Assembly (NCBI RefSeq): GCF_000013005.1
Contig: NC_007722.1
Coordinates: 749,501 to 813,500, forward strand
Length of the DNA: 64,000 nt
Direction of reading: 5' to 3'
DNA from: Erythrobacter litoralis HTCC2594
GTDB taxonomy: Bacteria > Pseudomonadota > Alphaproteobacteria > Sphingomonadales > Sphingomonadaceae
Within the stretch, counting starts at the first letter, position 1, and every line of letters starts with the position of its first letter. Shown in pieces: positions 61,161 through 64,000 of this stretch. The notes below the pieces were generated by a model. The model saw only the letters and a program-made list of their open reading frames with translations, ran no database searches and had not been told where the DNA came from. Both the position numbers and the translations under genes were made by a program.

Positions 61161-62822
61161 CTAGCGACTGCGCAGCCCGCTGATTGTCGCGCCGCTGGCG
61201 GCCAATTGCTCGACATCGATCAGACAGTGGATCAGCCGCAGGCCGCTGCGTCCCTCGGCCTCTACCAGCCCAGTCTTGAACTCGTCGGTCGTTTTTGCAC
61301 GGGCTGACCAGCCGCCATAGGATTCTGCGAGTGCAGCGAAGTCGGGGTTTTTCAGCTCGGTGGCCGAAATCCGCTCAGGAAATTCCCGTTCCTGGTGCAT
61401 CCGAATGGTGCCGTAAGCGCCGTTGTCGACGATGATCACCATCAGGTTGAGACTATATTGCGCAGCGGTCGCCAGTTCCTGCCCGTTCATCAGAAAATCG
61501 CCATCGCCCGCGATTGCCACCACGGTCCGATTGGGGAAGCGCCGCGCCGCCGCGACCGCAGCTGGCACGCCATAGCCCATCGCGCCGCAGGTCGGGGCTA
61601 GCTGGGTCGGATGGCCCCGGTAGCGCCAGTAGCGGTGCCACCAACCGGCGAAATTGCCCGCGCCGTTGCAGATGATGGTATCGGCTGGGAGCGTGTCGCG
61701 CATGAAGGTGACGCAGCGGGCAAGGTCGAGTTGCCAGTCGCCCGGCGTGGCGGTGGCCCATGCCTCCCACTCGGCATGCGCCTCTGCGCCAGCGTCGAAC
61801 GAAATGACGGAATTTTCTTCCCACAGCGCCGCGGCTTCGGCGAATTCGCCCATGTCGGCGCATAGCGACAGGTCGGTGCGATAGACGCTGCCGAGTTCGT
61901 CCGGGTCGGGATGGACGTGGATCAGCATCTGGTCGGGGTGATCGGGCGTGATGAGGGTATAACCTTCGGTCGTCGCTTCCCCAAGCCTCGCGCCAACCGC
62001 AAGAATCAGATCGGCATTCCTCACACGCTCGACCAGCTTGGGATTGGGACCATATCCCAGGTTCCCGGCGTAGACCGGTGAAGCAGGAGAAATCGCATCC
62101 TGCCGGCGAAAGGCGGTCGCGACGGGCAATCCGATCCGCTCGGCGAACAACTGGAAATGCTCGCGCGCCTTGGAGTGCCAGCCAGCGCCGCCGATGATCG
62201 CCACGGGGGAGGCGGCATCGCCGATCATGGCCATCATCGCTTGCATCGCGTCGGGACAGACCGCTTGCGCCGGTCGGGCAACTTGCGGGCGAGGGCGCGC
62301 GGTCGTCGTATCGGAGAGCATGTCTTCGGGAAGCGCCAGCACCACCGGCCCGGGACGCCCCGACATCGCAACCGAATAGGCCCGTGCTACGAATTCCGGG
62401 ATACGGTCGGCACTGTCGATCCGCGCGGCCCATTTCGCGATCGGACCGAAAAAGGCGAGAAAATCGATCTCCTGAAAGCCTTCGCGTTCGCGCATATCGC
62501 GCCCGACATCGCCGACGAAGAGGATCATCGGCTGCGAATCCTGCAACGCGACATGCACGCCGATACTGGCATTGGTCGCGCCCGGGCCGCGGGTGACGAA
62601 GGCGACCCCCGGACGGTTGGTCATCGCCCCGTCGGCGCAGGCCATGAAGGCGACGCCGCCTTCCTGCCGGCAGGTGACGACATCGATCGAGCCGTGTTGG
62701 TGCAGCCCGTCGAGCACCTGCAGGAAGCTTTCGCCGGGGACGGTGAAGACCCTGTCGCAGCCCTGCTCGACAAGGCAGTCGACGAGCAGGCGGGCGGCAT
62801 CGGGAGTGGTGGATCGAGTCAT
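61161..62822 (-). CDS. Thiamine-diphosphate-dependent enzyme, acetolactate synthase-like
   Basis: A 553-residue enzyme with the three TPP enzyme domains. The catalytic Glu is in TCRQEGGVAFMA near residue 50. The middle domain follows, and the TPP/Mg motif is GDGDFLMNGQELATAAQY with the N in IIVDNGAYGT. The sequence is related to acetolactate synthase and benzoylformate decarboxylase/oxalyl-CoA decarboxylase types. No regulatory subunit gene is present, so it is probably not the biosynthetic ilvB. Convergent end with the EVE gene is two bases away. Reaction not assigned. Confidence 0.87.
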   Translation of the reverse strand: MTRSTTPDAARLLVDCLVEQGCDRVFTVPGESFLQVLDGLHQHGSIDVVTCRQEGGVAFMACADGAMTNRPGVAFVTRGPGATNASIGVHVALQDSQPMILFVGDVGRDMREREGFQEIDFLAFFGPIAKWAARIDSADRIPEFVARAYSVAMSGRPGPVVLALPEDMLSDTTTARPRPQVARPAQAVCPDAMQAMMAMIGDAASPVAIIGGAGWHSKAREHFQLFAERIGLPVATAFRRQDAISPASPVYAGNLGYGPNPKLVERVRNADLILAVGARLGEATTEGYTLITPDHPDQMLIHVHPDPDELGSVYRTDLSLCADMGEFAEAAALWEENSVISFDAGAEAHAEWEAWATATPGDWQLDLARCVTFMRDTLPADTIICNGAGNFAGWWHRYWRYRGHPTQLAPTCGAMGYGVPAAVAAARRFPNRTVVAIAGDGDFLMNGQELATAAQYSLNLMVIIVDNGAYGTIRMHQEREFPERISATELKNPDFAALAESYGGWSARAKTTDEFKTGLVEAEGRSGLRLIHCLIDVEQLAASGATISGLRSR

Positions 62823-62934
62823 GGCCCGATTCTCTAGCGCCAGCCTTCGAGGACGACAACGCGGCACCGCGTCATGAACAGGGACAGTTAACGTCCCATC
62901 CTGCGACAGGCCGGAATGGCCGGGAGCGCGATGG

Positions 62935-62950
62935 TTACCGAAACGTTAAC
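62935..62950 (+). promoter_or_regulatory. Near-consensus CtrA box
   Basis: TTAC-N7-TTAAC, one mismatch from the alphaproteobacterial CtrA site TTAA-N7-TTAAC. It lies just before the ATG of a small membrane protein, which is unusually close for an activator but suited to repression. A chance match is possible. Confidence 0.3.
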
Positions 62951-62956
62951 ACCGCC

Positions 62957-63166
62957 ATGATGACGACGAAAACACAACGACGGTCGCTGGTCCTAACCGA
63001 CGAAGGCGCGCGCCATCCCTTCCTTGCGAGTTTGCCTCCCCATGTGCGCGCGGTCGACGCACCGCAATCTGCGCGCAACACCTGGCAGATCACCCGCGAC
63101 GATATGCGCGGCTTCGGCAGTGCCTATTTCGCCTGCCTCGCGGCGGCGCTCGTTTTCCTGATCTAG
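62957..63166 (+). CDS. Small protein with C-terminal membrane helix
   Basis: A 69-residue protein: a charged N-terminal part (KTQRRSLVLTDEGARHPFL, RAVDAPQSARNTWQIT) and a C-terminal hydrophobic helix (GSAYFACLAAALVFLI) that ends at the stop. No family is recognised. The layout is that of a tail-anchored or single-pass small protein. The 3' end overlaps the convergent MFS gene end by four bases. Real expression is not certain. Confidence 0.5.
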   Translation: MMTTKTQRRSLVLTDEGARHPFLASLPPHVRAVDAPQSARNTWQITRDDMRGFGSAYFACLAAALVFLI

Positions 63167-64000
63167 GCGGCGGCCAGCGCTATTTGGTCGCGCAATTCCG
63201 CGCGATGGAGGCGGTGGCCCAGCCACGCCGAAATCAGGCACATCGCAGCACTCAGCAGGAGCTGCTCGGCGATCGGTAGTCCCGCCGCCGTCAGCGCCAT
63301 CGCCAACAGAGCTCCGCCCACCATCGCACCCGAATTGACGATGTTGTTCGCGGCAATGGTGCGCGAAGCCTGGTCGGTCGAAACGCGGGTGGTGAGAAAG
63401 GCGTAGAGCGGCACCACGAACATGCCGCCGGCGACCGAGATACCGAGCAGGCACAGCAGCAGCACCGTCGCCATCGGCCAGGCGATGAACTCGGCCACGT
63501 CGAGCAGGTCGGTCGGCTGGTCGGCCTGCCACAGCTTGCACACGACGTAGAAGGCGACGACGAACGCCCCCATCACGATGACCGACAGCGGCGAATAGCG
63601 CGCCGAGACATCGCCTTTCAGCATGTGGTTGATCGTCACCGAGCCGATTGCCACGCCGATGGAAAACACGACCAGAAAGACGCTGGCGACTTCCTTGCTG
63701 GCCATGATGACGTTCTTGGCGAGCGGCGGGAACTGGATGAACAGCACCGCGCCGATGGTCCAGAAGAAGCTGATCGCGAGAATGGCGTAAAAAACCTGCC
63801 GGTCGTGCATCGTGTTGCGCACCAGCGCGATCGAGGCGCGGATTATGTGCCAGTCGATCTTTTCTACCTTTCCGAGCGGGGGTGCGCTGGGCACCTGGCG
63901 CGCCGAAATATAGCCGAGGATAGAGACGCCGATAATGCTCGCGGCGGCGAACTGGACCGGGATCCAGCCGGCGAGGATCGTCCCAGCCAGGATCGCCACA
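63163..64000 (-). CDS. MFS transporter, LplT-like, N-terminus outside window
   Basis: The C-terminal 279 residues of a major facilitator transporter with about nine transmembrane helices in view. Resemblance to LplT-type lysophospholipid flippases is seen in GGMFVVPLYAFLTTRV and TIAANNIVNSGAMVGGALL. The gene continues past the right edge, so the first helices and the motif-A loop are not visible. In the LplT/Aas system the transporter works beside an acyltransferase, which would lie outside the window. Confidence 0.8.
   Translation of the reverse strand, partial: VAILAGTILAGWIPVQFAAASIIGVSILGYISARQVPSAPPLGKVEKIDWHIIRASIALVRNTMHDRQVFYAILAISFFWTIGAVLFIQFPPLAKNVIMASKEVASVFLVVFSIGVAIGSVTINHMLKGDVSARYSPLSVIVMGAFVVAFYVVCKLWQADQPTDLLDVAEFIAWPMATVLLLCLLGISVAGGMFVVPLYAFLTTRVSTDQASRTIAANNIVNSGAMVGGALLAMALTAAGLPIAEQLLLSAAMCLISAWLGHRLHRAELRDQIALAAA

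Overview
The window reads as chromosomal DNA of a GC-rich alphaproteobacterium of the order Sphingomonadales, most likely the Erythrobacter/Qipengyuania group. The reasons are the protein style of the core genes, the gene order tsf-pyrH-frr-uppS-cdsA-dxr-rseP-bamA-ompH-fabZ, the ccmCDEF-dsbE-ccmH-ccmI order, LexA boxes of the alphaproteobacterial GTTC-N7-GTTC type, and sphingomonad-type palindromic repeats. This is inference from gene content, not a database match. No rRNA, CRISPR array, transposase or phage gene was seen.

Layout. 0-10 kb: end of an ABC-F ATPase, an exported amidohydrolase, a SIMPL protein, a PepSY / response regulator / histidine kinase cassette, a small secreted protein, chorismate mutase, a polyprenyl diphosphate synthase, HrpB helicase and a complex I accessory subunit. 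10-17.5 kb: SRP RNA, dnaX-ybaB, a small zinc-ribbon-like protein, lon, hup, a lipoprotein and a TrmH/RlmB methyltransferase. 17.6-27.3 kb: tRNA-Tyr, then an accessory glycoside-use locus (GH42 beta-galactosidase, Gfo/Idh/MocA dehydrogenase, aldo/keto reductase, TauD-like oxygenase, SSS symporter, and a TonB receptor broken by one base).

27.3-30.3 kb: ketoacyl-ACP synthase III, psd-pssA, and a tiny membrane protein behind two tandem LexA boxes. 30.6-44.6 kb: the translation, isoprenoid and envelope run rpsB-tsf-(accessory islet)-pyrH-frr-uppS-cdsA-dxr-rseP-bamA-ompH-fabZ-rpmE. Together these make ribosome parts, nucleotides, lipid carriers and the outer-membrane assembly machinery. The islet carries a large unknown membrane protein and a truncated metallo-beta-lactamase-fold gene.

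44.6-52.7 kb: a TIR-like membrane protein, a DksA-like/prolyl-hydroxylase pair, tRNA-His, an amino-acid dehydrogenase and the full cytochrome c maturation operon. 52.8-64 kb: kup, a GIY-YIG nuclease gene enclosed by perfect inverted palindromes, yciB (with a repeat element inside its coding sequence), ftsY, mtaB, dapF, a GGDEF/EAL protein, an EVE protein, a TPP enzyme, a small membrane protein and a truncated MFS transporter.

The best candidates for something undescribed are the GIY-YIG gene between identical GAAA-loop palindromes, the LexA-controlled small membrane protein, the TIR-like protein with a WxxxE motif and a C-terminal membrane anchor, and the palindromic repeat read in frame through yciB.
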